Program-made: the position numbers and the translations under genes | Shown here: positions 1 through 11,149 of the stretch, one piece after another | Layout: every line of letters begins with the position of its first letter | Numbering within the stretch: position 1 is the stretch's first letter | Assembly: GCA_021442155.1 (NCBI GenBank) | Contig: CM038215.1 | Location: 277,376,413-277,440,412 of the forward strand | Length of the DNA stretch: 64,000 nt | DNA from: Cymbidium sinense | Taxonomy: Eukaryota > Streptophyta > Magnoliopsida > Asparagales > Orchidaceae | Direction: 5' to 3' | The notes under the pieces: model-generated | What the model saw: the letters and a program-made list of their open reading frames with translations, nothing else | Database searches by the model: none | Told to the model about the DNA's origin: nothing

Positions 1-112
1 TAGGTTTTTAGGTTTTGGGTTTTGAGATTAGGCTTTAGCTTTAGGGATTAGGGTTAAAGGTTTAGGGTTTTAGGGTTTAGGATTTATGGTTTATGATTTA
101 GGGTTGTAGGTA
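1..112. repeat. Degenerate telomere-like repeats, TTTAGGG orientation
   Basis: A run of TTTAGGG, TTTTAGGG, TTTAGGA and similar heptamer variants is seen from the first base to about position 112, where it stops abruptly. The G-rich strand is on +, opposite to the CCCTAAA array at 24329-33217. TTTAGGG is the standard plant telomere motif, but the poor fidelity shows an old interstitial block and not a chromosome end. It probably continues to the left of the window. Confidence 0.85.
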
Positions 113-900
113 CATGGTTTCTTTGGCTTAATAAGCCTTATGTTCAATCGATCAATTTTGATGATAATAACAAGCGAATGCTTGGATCTTCTAATGAATG
201 TTTTATGTATTTGATATATCAATTGATAATTACATATCCAATACATCTCATAATATGTTTGAGGAAATTGCAAGAGTAGAAGAATGAAAGATAGATCAAA
301 TTGGATAAATGAAGCTCAAAATATAATATTTTAGGCTATATGCATTTATTCGTCGGCATGAATCAATTTTCTCACAACTTAACATATTATTTTAATGAGG
401 TTAATTTATATAAATCTCTATCGAATTAACATTCAATTATATGTTTCATACATAACATTTGAATTTTCAAAATAATAAGTGATAATGACTATTAAGTGTA
501 ATTATTTTATTTACTTAATATAATTAAATATTTTAATTTAATTTGATGGTAATATGATATATAACATATGTATGATTACATATAAATCATATCATAATAT
601 TTAAATGTCACATGCCAAAATTAACACAAATATATGAAATTTTGTATTTTAGCCAAAGTCATTTTATAATCAAGGAATTTATATCTGATTTCATCTCCAA
701 TGGATTCCTTGGATTTTTTTTCTTTAATTTGATAGGTCACATGACCCACGTTTGATTAAAATTGAATTTATTTTGACTTTTCATACATTAACTGATTTTA
801 ATAATGAATGCATGCTACATGCTTTGAATATATTAAAAGCCATATTTGATTATTTTTTACTTGCCCATGTGAATAGCTGAATTTTGGCTGCTTTAATTTA
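113..900. other. AT-rich stretch, probable upstream part of copia LTR
   Basis: No coding signal, RNA gene or clear repeat is visible. The stretch lies between the telomere-like block and the recognisable promoter/U5 part of the copia 5' LTR, so it is either U3 of that LTR or flanking DNA. I could not find a convincing TG start that mirrors the LTR end near 2314. The boundary is unresolved because the 3' LTR is not in the window. Confidence 0.4.
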
Positions 901-1009
901 ATATTTATTTAATATAAATTATATTTTTATTGAATATTAAATTATCACATGATAGCATGAGGTTAGAATAATACATTTTTTTGGAATAACTCAAAATGAC
1001 CTTCTTGTC

Positions 1010-1018
1010 TATAAATTA
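1010..1018 (+). promoter_or_regulatory. Putative copia LTR TATA box (TATAAATTA)
   Basis: TATAAATTA sits about 1.3 kb before the LTR end and is followed by a C/T-rich stretch suitable for a transcription start. The position fits a U3/R boundary. There is no second LTR to confirm conservation. Confidence 0.5.
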
Positions 1019-2006
1019 CCCTCATTCTCTTCATGAAAGCATTCCTCATTCAAAATTCAAAATCCCTCCAGAAATCTAAGAGAAAATTTCTTAGATTTTC
1101 CTTCCAAGTGTTCTCCAAATATTGCAAGATCAAATCCTTGGTTTGGAAGCTTCAACATCTTCAACAAAGCAAGCTTTCACAAATTACTTGAGTTTGTTTT
1201 CTTGATCTTAATCCTTTTTAGCTGTTCATGCTATTTTCACCGTCTATTTATTCTTTCCAATTTATACTCTTTGGTGGATTAGTCTTTGGGCATTATTTTT
1301 CACATCAAAGTTTCTCAATCATTTTTTTTTGTGAAAAACTCTTGTGATAGTTTGTAGGATCTATTTCAACTTGTTGAAATTTTTAACTCCTATAAATTTC
1401 CTTTGGTTTCTTGAAATATTTCTTCATTAATCTCATTTTGAAAGATCATTTATTCTTAGATCTATTTTAGAAGTATATTTTAAGCATTTTAAATTAAATT
1501 ATTATGCTGAAATTATTTTCATATTTGCTAGATATCTCTTTTTTAATTAAAAGCTTACTAGCTACTTAGATATCATATACTCATTTTATTTAAGTATTTT
1601 GTGATCATTAGCTTTAATTGAAAGAATCATTTTGGTTAAAATAAAACAAATTATTCCTTGCTGAAATTTATTTTATTGTGCAAAAGAATATTGTAAATTT
1701 ATTTTGAAATAATTTTTATTTTAGTCTACAAATTGTAGTAACATGAACATCTTAGTAAGATCACTTTAAGATATTCATTTTATTATTTCTTATCAATATT
1801 AAGTGAGCATTTTATCTTGCAAAAATTTTTTAAGTGGTCATTTGTAAGTTGTGAGATCAATTTTTTTGAATTTGATAGCTTGGTATACTTGTGAGAGATT
1901 TATTTTATCAAAATTTATTATTTTATATTTTTCTTTTTGTGCTATAAAATTTATATTGGGGTAGTACTCACCCCTTTGTAGGAGAGTATGTATTATTGTG
2001 GGGGTT

Positions 2007-2032
2007 GTACTCTCCCCATTATAGGAGAGTAC
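2007..2032 (+). other. Perfect hairpin in copia LTR
   Basis: GTACTCTCC (2007-2015) and GGAGAGTAC (2024-2032) are perfect 9-base inverted repeats with an 8-base loop. A further GGAGAGTA copy lies at 1981-1988. Conserved palindromes are known in Sirevirus LTRs, so this may be a lineage-specific signal near polyadenylation; that role is inference. Confidence 0.6.
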
Positions 2033-2318
2033 TATTTGTAAGCTATTTTTGCATTTAGTGGATTCCTAGCCAGGGGTGGCTACGAGTAGACGTAGGCCGA
2101 TTTTGGGTTTGGCCGAACTACGTAAAAATTGTGTGCCTATTATCTCTCTTTACTTTACTATACTTTTATTTTTGCTGCATTAAGAATTGTATCTTGTCAT
2201 TAAAAATCAAAATTAATTTTCTACTAAAACTTAAAATTTAAGGTTTAAGTTTTAAAATTTCTAATATCGTCCAATTCACATGCCCCCCACCCTCTTGGAT
2301 GCTATAATGACTCATAAT

Positions 2319-2330
2319 TGGTATCAGAGC
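2319..2330 (+). promoter_or_regulatory. Primer binding site, initiator tRNA-Met (copia)
   Basis: TGGTATCAGAGC is the classic plant copia primer site, complementary to the 3' end of initiator tRNA-Met. It lies four bases after the inferred LTR end and 46 bases before the gag start codon at 2377. It primes minus-strand DNA synthesis in an active element. Confidence 0.92.
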
Positions 2331-2376
2331 CTAAGCACTTTTATTGGTTTAACATCCAAGAGTAGATCTGTTTACA

Positions 2377-3335
2377 ATGGCACAAGGTTTCCCAAAGGGT
2401 TCACTACTAGAGGGACAATCAACTCATAGACCTCCACTTTTAAACAGTGTACCATTTGATTATTGGAAGAATAGAATCAGTATATTTTTAAGAGGTCAAG
2501 ATCTGCGCATGTGGTATATGTTGACACATCAATATCATATACCCACAGTAGAAGTAAATGGAATTAAAGTAAAAAAACCTTTTGAGGAATGGTCTGTAGC
2601 TGAAAGGGAACTTGATGAATTAAATGCTAGGGCTTGTAATACTTTACATTGTGCTTTATTACCTGATGATTACATGAAAATTTTTATGTTAAGTACAACA
2701 AAAGAAATATGGGATAAACTTATTATAACTTATGAAGGAACTAGTGAAGTTAAAGATGCTCACATAAATAGACTTGTTCATGAATATGAGTTATTTCATA
2801 TGTCTCCTTCTGAATCTATTTCTCATATGTATACTAGATTCATGAAAATAATTAACACATTGCATTCTCTTGGAAAAAATAGAATCAATACTTAGCCTAT
2901 AAGATTCTTAGATGTCTTCCAAAAGAATGGGAAGCTAAAGTAACAACTATTAGTGAAGCTATGGATTTATCTACTTATCCACTTGATCAGCTTTTGGGTT
3001 CTTTGATAGCACATGAACAGGTTATTGCTCAAAGGGATAAGATGGATAACTCAGCAAAAAGGGAGAAGGAGAAAGGAAAAACTATTGCATTACAAGTTGA
3101 TGATAGTGATGAGCATAACATCTCAAGCTCGGATGGTGATAGTGATGAGGTGGTCATGCTATCCAAAAGGCTTGGGAACTTGCTAAGGAAGAAGAATCAA
3201 AGGTATAAAAAATCTAAACACTATAAATTTCAAACTAAGAAATTTCTTGCAGGTGAAGGGATCATTTGTTACCATTGTAAAAAAAACATAAGAGGTGATT
3301 GTCCACAACTTGGAATCAAAGAAAGATATTGATGT
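2377..3335 (+). pseudogene. Copia gag, N-terminal part (UBN2-type), frameshifted
   Basis: Gag forms the particle that packages element RNA. The reading frame opens at ATG 2377 just after the primer site. Residues such as FDYWKNRISIFL near position 27 and the LFHMSPSESISHMYTRF block near 140 are typical of the UBN2/retrotransposon-gag family. The frame ends at a TAG at 2893 after a small indel. The gag sequence continues in another frame (KILRCLPKEWEAKV, then MDLSTYPLDQLLGSL from 2961) to a stop at 3330-3332. Near its end there is a degraded zinc knuckle with CYHC and a later DCPQ but without the usual G-H pair. Confidence 0.85.
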
Positions 3336-4100
3336 GGAAAGAAGAAAAATTATGATGGAGAAAAAGTACCATAAGAAGAAGAAGACGGCTTTATGGGTCA
3401 ATCATTCAAATGAATCAAGTACTTGCTCATCTGATGAAGAGGTCAACATATGTCTTATGGCAAATGGAGAATCGACTTAGATTCTCAAGAGGTATGTAAT
3501 GATATATCTTATGATGAATTAGATGATGTTTTTAATGATTTAGTTATTGAATATAAAAAATTAAAAAGAAAATACAAAACCTTAGAAAAAGAACATAAAA
3601 ATTTAGATATGCATTTTTATGATTTAAAAAATGAATGTGATAATTTAAAAAGTTAAAATACTTCTTTATTAAATTGTTCCTTACTTGTATGTAAACTTGA
3701 AAGAGAGAATATCTTATTAAAAGCAAGATTAGAATTATGTTTGAAATCACAAGTTCATTATAATAGTTCATCGAGAAAAACATTGAATAAAAATTATTTG
3801 CATCATACACATCCCACTCATATACCTTATAATTACCGTGCTAAGTCATATGCAAACACTAATGTTTGGTGCAACTATTGTGATAGAAAAGGGCATATTT
3901 CATTTGATTGCTATGCACATAAATTACAAAACACTAAGCAATCATCTTATGTATGGGTACCAAAAGGTACAAGCACTACACAAACCACGCATGCTAGATA
4001 TCTTGCTTCAAATGTTGAATGTGGACCCAAACATGTTTGGGTTCCAAAAGTTAACATGTGAGTTTCTTTTGTAGGAATGCCTTGAAAGCAAAATCAAATA
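3336..4100 (+). pseudogene. Copia gag, C-terminal part: coiled coil and CCHC knuckle
   Basis: This continues gag in shifted frames. A charged stretch at 3295-3480 runs into 3450-3656, where heptad-like leucine and lysine spacing (LVIEYKKLKRKYKTLEKE) predicts a coiled coil. After a stop at 3654, the frame at 3741-4061 holds a well-preserved CCHC zinc knuckle (CNYCDRKGHISFDC) and two VWVPK repeats before the protease. Two knuckles, one degraded, flank the coiled coil. The architecture fits a Sirevirus-type gag. At least three frame changes break it. Confidence 0.78.
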
Positions 4101-4104
4101 AGGC

Positions 4105-4330
4105 ATGTGGTACTTGGATAGTGGATGCTCAAGACATATGACGGGAGATAAAGATAAATTCACAACTTTAGAATCAAGTGATGGAGGATTTGTTACATAT
4201 GGAGATAATGCAAAGGGAAAGATCATTGGCATTGATTCTATTTGTAAGAATTCTATCACTTTAGATAAAGTTTCTAGTAGAAGGATTAAAATATAATTTA
4301 ATTTCTATTAGTCAATTTTGTGATAAAGGT
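4105..4330 (+). pseudogene. Copia aspartic protease
   Basis: The retropepsin-like protease cuts the polyprotein. WYLDSGCSRHMTGD near the N-terminus is the signature of copia proteases and keeps the catalytic D-S-G. The following FVTYGDNAKGKIIGI is the usual substrate-strand motif. The frame breaks near 4296, where sequence continues in another frame toward the integrase. Confidence 0.85.
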
Positions 4331-4384
4331 TAGAATGTAGTATTCCATGAATCATATTGCATTATAAAAAATAATGAAAATGTT

Positions 4385-4814
4385 TTGTTAGTAGGAAAAA
4401 GATATAAAAATATTTATGTCATTGATTTAGATAGCTTTCATGATGTGAATTTGAATTTACTTTATTTTAAAAGCACTCATGATGATATATGGATATGGCA
4501 TAGGAGACTATGTCATATTAACATGCACATACTTAATAAAATTGCCAAACTTGATTTAGTAGTTGGATTGCCAAAATTAAATTTTCATTCAAACTATGTT
4601 TGTGATGCATGTATTCATGGTAAGCATTCTAGAAGCTTATTTAAAAGTAAAAAAATATTGTTTCTACTTCTATACCTCTAGAATTATTGCACATGGATTT
4701 ATTTGGTCCTATTAGCACCACTAGCTTAGGTAAAAAAATTATGATTTTGTGATTGTTGATGATTTCTCTAGATATACTTGGGTTTTATTTGTAACTTACA
4801 AGGATGATGTTTCT
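4385..4814 (+). pseudogene. Copia GAG-pre-integrase and truncated integrase core
   Basis: The GAG-pre-integrase domain is visible at 4385-4681: IWHRRLCHINMHILNKIA provides the H-H half and CDACIHGKHSRS the C-C half of the zinc-binding module. The core starts in another frame at about 4681 (LLHMDLFGPI with the first catalytic aspartate, then IVDDFSRYTWVLFV) and is cut at about 4814, before the second catalytic aspartate and the glutamate. Downstream sequence is antisense gypsy. The truncation removes any integrase activity. Confidence 0.85.
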
Positions 4815-5721
4815 GGATCTATTTCTATTCCCTAGTGTCAGACAATAAACCCAAAGAATTTCCCTGAAGCTACTCTGAATGCACACTTTATGGGATTCAT
4901 TTTGAGGTTATATTGTCTTAACCATTTGAAAACTACTCTTATATCAAAGAGATGTTCTTCCTTTTCTTTGCTCTTGACTGCTAGATGATAAACATAGCAC
5001 TCAACGATGATGGATGAGTTCATTGAAGATCTGATTCATGTCCGTTGGTATGTAGCACCAACATTTTAAGGCCAAAGGGCATAACTTTATAATAATAGAT
5101 TACTATCGGGGTTCAAAAAGCGGCATTTCTTTCATCTTCAAGAGACATCTTGATTTGGTTCTAGCTAGATGATCCATCCATGAAAGAAAACACTGCATAA
5201 GATGAGCGATGTCAACCATTAATTCTTATATAGGAAGGAAACTCATCCACAGGACATGCTTTATTTAAGTCCCTGAAATTGATGCAAATATGAATTTGGC
5301 CATTCTTCTTCTTAACTGGTAAGACACTGGCTAACCAGGTTAGGTATTTTTCTTCCCAGATGAAACTAGCATCGATCAATTTTTTGACTTCATAAATGAT
5401 ATGTTGTTTGATTTCTAATTGCATGCATTTAGTTACTTGCTTGATAGGGGTAGCGTTAAGATCTATTGCTAGCATGTAGACTGCTACGTCAGGAGATAAT
5501 CCAAGCATTTCTTCATAACTCCATGGAAATAAGTCCTTAAACTCAATCAATAGCCTAACTAAGTCATTGGTTTCTTCTTCATTTAGCAGTGAACTGATGT
5601 ACATCGGGCATAGATTTTCTTCTGTCCCGAGGTTGATTTCTTTATGTTTGTTAATTATTGAATGGATCTTCTCCTCAAATTTTGGCAGTGCATCTTTGAT
5701 TTTTAAGATCATCTGAATCAT
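4815..5721 (-). pseudogene. Gypsy copy A reverse transcriptase, N-terminal half
   Basis: Reverse transcriptase would copy element RNA to DNA. At 5212-5721 the frame reads through the conserved pre-RT segment (INLGTEENLCP, LFPWSYEEMLGLSPDV) into the first palm motifs (VLPVKKKNGQIHICINFRDL NKACP, split here by a space). The middle is broken by indels. The frame at 4838-5023 contains the segment around the active site, which in copies B and C reads YVDD but here reads YVYH (4985-4996), so both catalytic aspartates are lost. The sequence ends at a truncation after the GFIV segment. Confidence 0.85.
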
Positions 5722-6640
5722 CTGAGGTTTCTAAACACACATTCTCATAAGAGTTGTGTTGTGTGAAAAGAACCTATCGCACTCAAATGATGATAACAAC
5801 TAAGCAAGAATCATCATCATCATCGACCCACCGCATCAATCCACCCTACTCTTTGATTGTGTTTCACCGTATTGTTCCACAACTTTTCAAAGTACTTTGA
5901 CTTGTGCCTGAGCCATGTATGCGGAACCAGACCTTTCAATATAAGATTATGAACATAAGGCAAGTAAAATTCAAGCAGTATTTCTATTAATTGTTTAAAT
6001 GAATCCTCCTCAAGTTCTACATCAACTTCAGGACTTGAGGATGATGATCCTAAAAAGAATCTCTTTGGCTTCATATCACTGGATAACTTAGGGGCTTCCT
6101 TAACTACCAAACGTTCAACTTTTGGGGTGAAAGTGAGGTTAGAGCTAAGGTTCCCAACTGCTACCTGATAGTTTTACATGCATATGATTTGAATACTTTG
6201 CTTTGTCTGGAGGCCCGATCTTTGTTGCTATCTGGATCGAAAGTCACCTCCAATGGAACCACTGAGAGGGATTGACTGGTATGCTAATCACATTAGACTC
6301 ATCCTCCAAACTAGATTCTAAGTCAATGTGAATAGTATGGGTACTCTTATGAACTGGAACATAACACCTGTTGGCTGATGGCCAACCAGAACCGCCTCTA
6401 TTTCTACCTCTGCTTCTTCCTGGTGGAGGTCGAGTCATCCTACCCACATGTCCATATGATGGAATGAACTGTGGGTTGAATGTGATATTCAGATCTATTT
6501 CTTCTTCAATTTCCCTTTCTTGTTCACTTGGATTTTCCTTTTTCCTTTCTTTTTCTTTTATTTTTTCTTTTGATTTTTCTTTTTTTTACATTTTATTTTT
6601 ATTTTGAATTTGAGTTTGTCCAAGTTCATGAGAGAAGGCA
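5722..6640 (-). pseudogene. Gypsy copy A protease-RT linker with basic RG patch
   Basis: This segment lies between protease and reverse transcriptase. At 6244-6447 it holds MGRMTRPPPGRSRGRNRG, a basic Arg/Gly/Pro patch also present in copy B near 40681, and it is preceded in the sense direction by an A-rich, Lys/Glu-coding tract (T-rich on +, 6530-6605). At 5820-6110 an acidic stretch (SSSSSPEVDVELEEDS) follows. No enzyme domain is recognised. In known Ogre elements an intron lies between protease and RT; I see no way to confirm one here. Confidence 0.6.
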
Positions 6641-7560
6641 TTTTGAGGAAGATAATAGGTCGCATCCTTATATATCTCAACCTCTCTAATTGAAAATGGC
6701 TTTTCATCCCCACTGACATGGTATTCAATCCCATCCTTTCTAAACTTGATTCACTGATGGAGGTAGGATGGAATTATCTTGTTCTGATATATCCAGGGCA
6801 TGTCGAGCAAAGCAGTCAATAAAGTATTTGAATCAATGATGTAAAACTTGCTTTCAATCACCTATCTCCAAAGGTAACCCTATGGAACCTAAAGCTAGCT
6901 CACCATGTTCATTGAATCCTTTAAACATCATCGATCTCCTCGTGAGTGTGGAGATGTCAATGCTCTCAAATAGGTAAGGGTCTTAGACTCATAATGTTGA
7001 CCGATGCATTTTACATGAACTCTAGCTAGTCTAAATCATGTAAACTATGATGTAGAGGGGACGGTTGTACTTCATGTCCCCCATAAGAAGTTCTTCATCT
7101 ATGAAGGTAATCCCCTGAGCTTCTTTTGTGTAATGTGCATCCTCAATATTAGCAGTCAGCTGAGCTAAGCATATTTTAGAATCAAGTAGGCCTTGATTAA
7201 TGATTCCCTCATCTCTTTGGATAAGACAAGGACATTGATGCTTAGCTTAGATGGCAACTTTCTTAGATGAGAGAGGACATTGTAGTCCACCTTGGCTGAT
7301 CCTCCATAAGCATATCAAGGTGGAGCATCCTATGGAAGGGCTTCTCAATCCTCTGCACCAATGACTTGTTTCCATCTATCTTGAGGTGTTTCCCTAGAAG
7401 GTGGAACCTTACCACTACGGAGTTTGACTTCAATGATCTCTTGTGGCAGGGTAATGGAAGGTTCTACCTGCACATCAGGCTCACCTGTAGCTTCTCCTAT
7501 AGGACTCTCAAAATTGAATGATTCCAAGTCTATCTCAAGAAGTGAACCCATAACATTTAG
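6641..7560 (-). pseudogene. Gypsy copy A aspartic protease region
   Basis: The region before the protease (7345-7551) carries EVKLRSGKVPPSRE, a phrase commonly found just ahead of plant gypsy proteases and matched by copy C at 57128-57466. The protease core is heavily damaged. A short piece reading ASVNIMSL (about 6970-7000) follows the expected catalytic position, but the D-x-G upstream of it is disrupted by an indel. It is assigned by alignment to copies B and C. Confidence 0.7.
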
Positions 7561-10500
7561 AATAGAAAAATCTAACTCTGAATTAGAAAGATGGGGATCA
7601 GAATTGTTATAGTTATTTTACTTGAAGAGTTATCATTAGGAATAGTAGAAGACAACCCATAAGAAGTGACATGTAATTCAAGCTAGCTTTATTCTTCAAA
7701 TTATTAGATTTCATAGGAGGTACAAAGAAGAAATCAAGTAAAGTAAGAGGAGTGAGATTTGATGCCCTCATCCACTAATACAAGATGTCTACTAAGAAGA
7801 AGAACTAGTCAAGTAGTGGGAGTTGTTTATGTGGTTACAATAATAGTAGACTAGAGGCTGACTCGGTTGCCATGGCTATCCCGGGCTAGCACATGCTACT
7901 GCTATTGAGCTCCCCCTTTCTATGAGTTGGCACTGGCAACTTGCAAGCCTTACTTGATGTTCGAGGTTTGAGCTGACTCAGGCACCTACAAGGAAAGTTT
8001 CTTGATCTTTTGAATAATATTTTTAGAGGTTTTGCATAATGAGATTTCCCAACCTTATTTGGTTTTGGAGAGATTGTAAGTATCCCCAAGGATTACCCTA
8101 ATGGAACTGGATGGTTATTCCATAAAGTATTCCTTCGGGGTGACTATAGCACTAGTCTTGAAGCTATGTTCAAGCTCCAAGGTGAAGCAATCTTCCAAAA
8201 CATGACCTAGCATAGATTATATGGGCAAAAGTTGGGATCATGGATTTTGCCCACTTCTCCTAGGTTCGTGTAGCTAAAAATTAGGCTTTTTAAGAGATTC
8301 TTAAAGATTTTCTTATTTATCTCCTCTTAGGTGGACCATTAATACCAAAGGTATGTGTACCCACACGGTGATATGGTTGAGGAGGGGAGGTGGTTGTGCA
8401 GGTTGTTGTGGCCATCTAGGTCGCCTCTGGTGGTAAAGGAGGTGGAAGCAAAGGCTACTGAGGTCGTGGTCTCTGACTGATCTCTAGCTAGTTGCTTCTT
8501 ATCATCTGTCACTATTCTCAGCTTCTTCTTGTATACCTTTTACAGCTCTGGCTTACGAAACTGATCTTGAAAAGGCAACTGTTTGGCCTCTTCTTATAGA
8601 TTAGCCACCTTATTGATTAACTTCTCAAAAGTTTTGATAGTGAAGGCCTTAAGCATGAAGCGATCGGATCATGGATATTATTTAGAAGAATTTCAATGGC
8701 ATACTATGGCTCGCATTTCATACTCAGGTTATGCCATTTGAGACTGTAGTCAACAAGGGACTCACCTGGGTGTTATTGTGCTACAATGAGATCGCCCACA
8801 GTAACCCTTTGCTGAGATCCAGCAAACCACTTGATAAAGAGTTGCTCCAACTCAAAATGTCTTCACTAAACCATTGGGAAGTTCAATACTAATCAAAACC
8901 TATCCACTATGCAACTAATGAACAGAATAGTAAAGCGTCACTACCACCAACGTTGCAATAACTAGCTCTGAAATGTGTGATGTGCTACCTCGAGTTTCCA
9001 CTGCCATCAAAACTCTTGAAGGAAGGTGGCACGAAACCCTTGGGATATTGGATATCAAATTCCTTCGAGGTCTATCTTCGAACAACAATCCTCCATGGGC
9101 TTGAGCCAACGCTTCTTCACCTCGCTCAACCATGGACTTGATCTCTTTTTCCTGTATCGATGTACTTTCTACTACCTTCCTATACATGATGTTGCTACCT
9201 TGCTCTAATGGAGGTAAAGTCTTGTCTAGGTCCAAGACATGCACCAACTCTGGCTGACTAGTCTAAGCTATGGTAGGATGAACTGATGGGGCTTATTTCA
9301 AAGTAAATTGCTAATAAGTCCTCAAGCTGCCTTTCCATCCTATCTATTTGTTCATCTTTCTATTTTATTTGATATCAAAGGTGTTGGGCTGATTAGTATG
9401 TATCCTCTCGCTCAACCTCATCACCTTCCATAGCCTACTACTCCCTGAAGAGGGATCCTCTGGTATCTACCATGCAAACCCTTGTTGAGTCTCCCAAGAA
9501 GCCATCTTCATTAGGATCAAAGCTAATGTTCTTCTCATCATACTAATCATACCCAGAATTTCTTTCTTTTCCATAAGATAATGTTCTACTATGTCCTCTA
9601 AAGAACGATCAATTTGGATAGGCACAAATGACTTAGGTTGACCGGTGTGATCACTGTCATGTATTGAGAGGCATCGAGCCTCCCTTGCTACTAGACAATC
9701 AATACCGTGAGGACTGTACTCACTAGAAGAGATGCACTCGACTATCACCGACTCAAAGGGTGACACTCATAGAGGCTCTACTATCATGGGTGCATCCGAT
9801 ATCATCTCTTCCCTCCAACCGCTAACCATCTCTATGTCCCGCTAAACTAGGTGTTGGTGAAGGGATCACCACTATGCTTTGAGGATGCCATTCCTTTCGC
9901 ACCATAACTAGGGCACAAGGTCGAGACAACTTGTCCTCACCATAGTAGGTGGTGTAGATGGAGTGGGATCCTTTGGCCATAGTCGGATCACCAACGGGGT
10001 CCCCTTCTCCCCGGATGTGGCCTTCATGGCCTTTAGCAGAATTAGAGATGCTGTAATGTGAACAGGTGATAGTGGATGGGGCTAGAGCGATGCGATGGAG
10101 AAACCATTGACTATCTCAGAATAAGGACCCTCCACCTATGACGAGTAGTCTCTATAAGTTTGTAAGATCGATGCGTAGCTAATCAATCAAGAAAAATTAA
10201 TGAGTGTAGTCACCGACCGACCAAACCTCCGCCTCTCTCGGCTAGTGAGATGAACTATAGTGTGGACCTCCCTGCCCACCAGAGTAGATGTTCCATGCTC
10301 ATTGGGGATAATAGATTTCAAGTCAAATTGATCCCTAGACTCGTAACGTCCTAAGATCCATCAACTTGCATGCTGGAATCAATGGAGGTCGACATACGAC
10401 CTCCTACCCTAACTAACTAGGGTCTGCACCAACCTCTAGTGGATGTGAAGTAGGGATCTTCCTAGCATCCTTTGTCATACCTAGAGAAAGGATGAAATGG

Positions 10501-11021
10501 TTCACTCAGAACTGGGAAATAACCATGCCTCCATCTCCCTAGCGATGCATGTATGGTACCGCTTAATCATGCAATTTTTTTTCCCTCTCTGAGTCCTGGT
10601 AGGGTGAGTGGAGTAAGAACTAGACCCAACCTTAAAAGCTAGGGATACAATCTCTAGGATCAGAGGAGCCTTACCATTTTAGGTGCTAATGAGTGGGTGC
10701 TAGCCCTCACTAGGGCAGCAAAAAAATCAACTTGGTGCACTAGCACTATCATAGATGTTAGCACTGACACTAGCACTGTTGTAGAAACTGTCACTGCCTT
10801 CCTCTTCAGTGAGGGAATATCAGAGTTTGATGGCAAGTCAATCAATGGTCGGCTCGCCGCCACCTAGTTCCCGCTAACAATTGTGAGGGAATGCCCTCAT
10901 ATAATCCTCACCCCTCAAAACCTCTTCCGAAATGAATGAGGTGGGTGTAATCAGATCGGGGAGATTGGCCTTTAGGCCAAGTCCATGCTAGGGGAAGGTA
11001 AACACATACTTCTGAGGCCAT
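7561..11021 (-). pseudogene. Gypsy copy A gag, long N-terminal extension
   Basis: The probable start is the ATG at 11021 (-), because copies B (36081) and C (60866) have an ATG at the equivalent place, all opening with M-A. A segment at 10660-10863 (LPSNSDIPSLKRKAV) is shared with copy C. An N-terminal piece at 9467-9766 (IQIDRSLEDIVEHYLMEKKEI) precedes the retrotransposon-gag core at about 8560-9040. A zinc-knuckle-like remnant (MLGHVLEDC) lies near 8190-8220. The roughly 1.9 kb before the gag core has no recognised domain. The frame is interrupted many times. Confidence 0.65.
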
Positions 11022-11149
11022 AACAATCAACCGTAAGTGGAAAGAACTAAAGTCAGAATCGACCGGCGACGAGAGTCCGCAATATTGAAAATAAACTTGT
11101 TTATTGCCTTGTTGATTTTTGAATTTAAAATTTGAACCCACGTCCAACA

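Larger units (their letters stand above)
901..2314 (+). repeat. Copia 5' LTR, promoter to U5 end
   Basis: The 3' portion of the LTR contains a TATA box near 1010, a T-rich U5, and at about 2055-2145 the GTAGACGTAGGCC and GGCCGAACTACGTAAA phrases common near the end of plant copia LTRs. It ends at CTCA (2311-2314), four bases before the primer site. Only this LTR is in the window, so its age cannot be estimated by LTR comparison. Confidence 0.7.
113..4814 (+). mobile_element. Ty1/copia LTR retrotransposon, Sirevirus-like, 3'-truncated
   Basis: Seen in order on the + strand: LTR promoter and U5, a primer site matching initiator tRNA-Met, a UBN2-type gag, coiled coil, CCHC zinc knuckle, aspartic protease, GAG-pre-integrase domain and the beginning of the integrase core. 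Reading then switches to antisense gypsy sequence at about 4815, so the rest of integrase, reverse transcriptase, RNase H and the 3' LTR are absent. The long gag with repeated VWVPK motifs suggests the SIRE/Maximus (Sirevirus) lineage; that assignment is an inference. The left edge is uncertain. Several stops and frameshifts make the element non-autonomous. Confidence 0.85.

Noticed and set aside
2319..2330. Possible tRNA gene remnant at the copia primer site
   Set aside because: Only the 12-base complement of the tRNA-Met 3' end is present, as expected for a primer site. No cloverleaf surrounds it.
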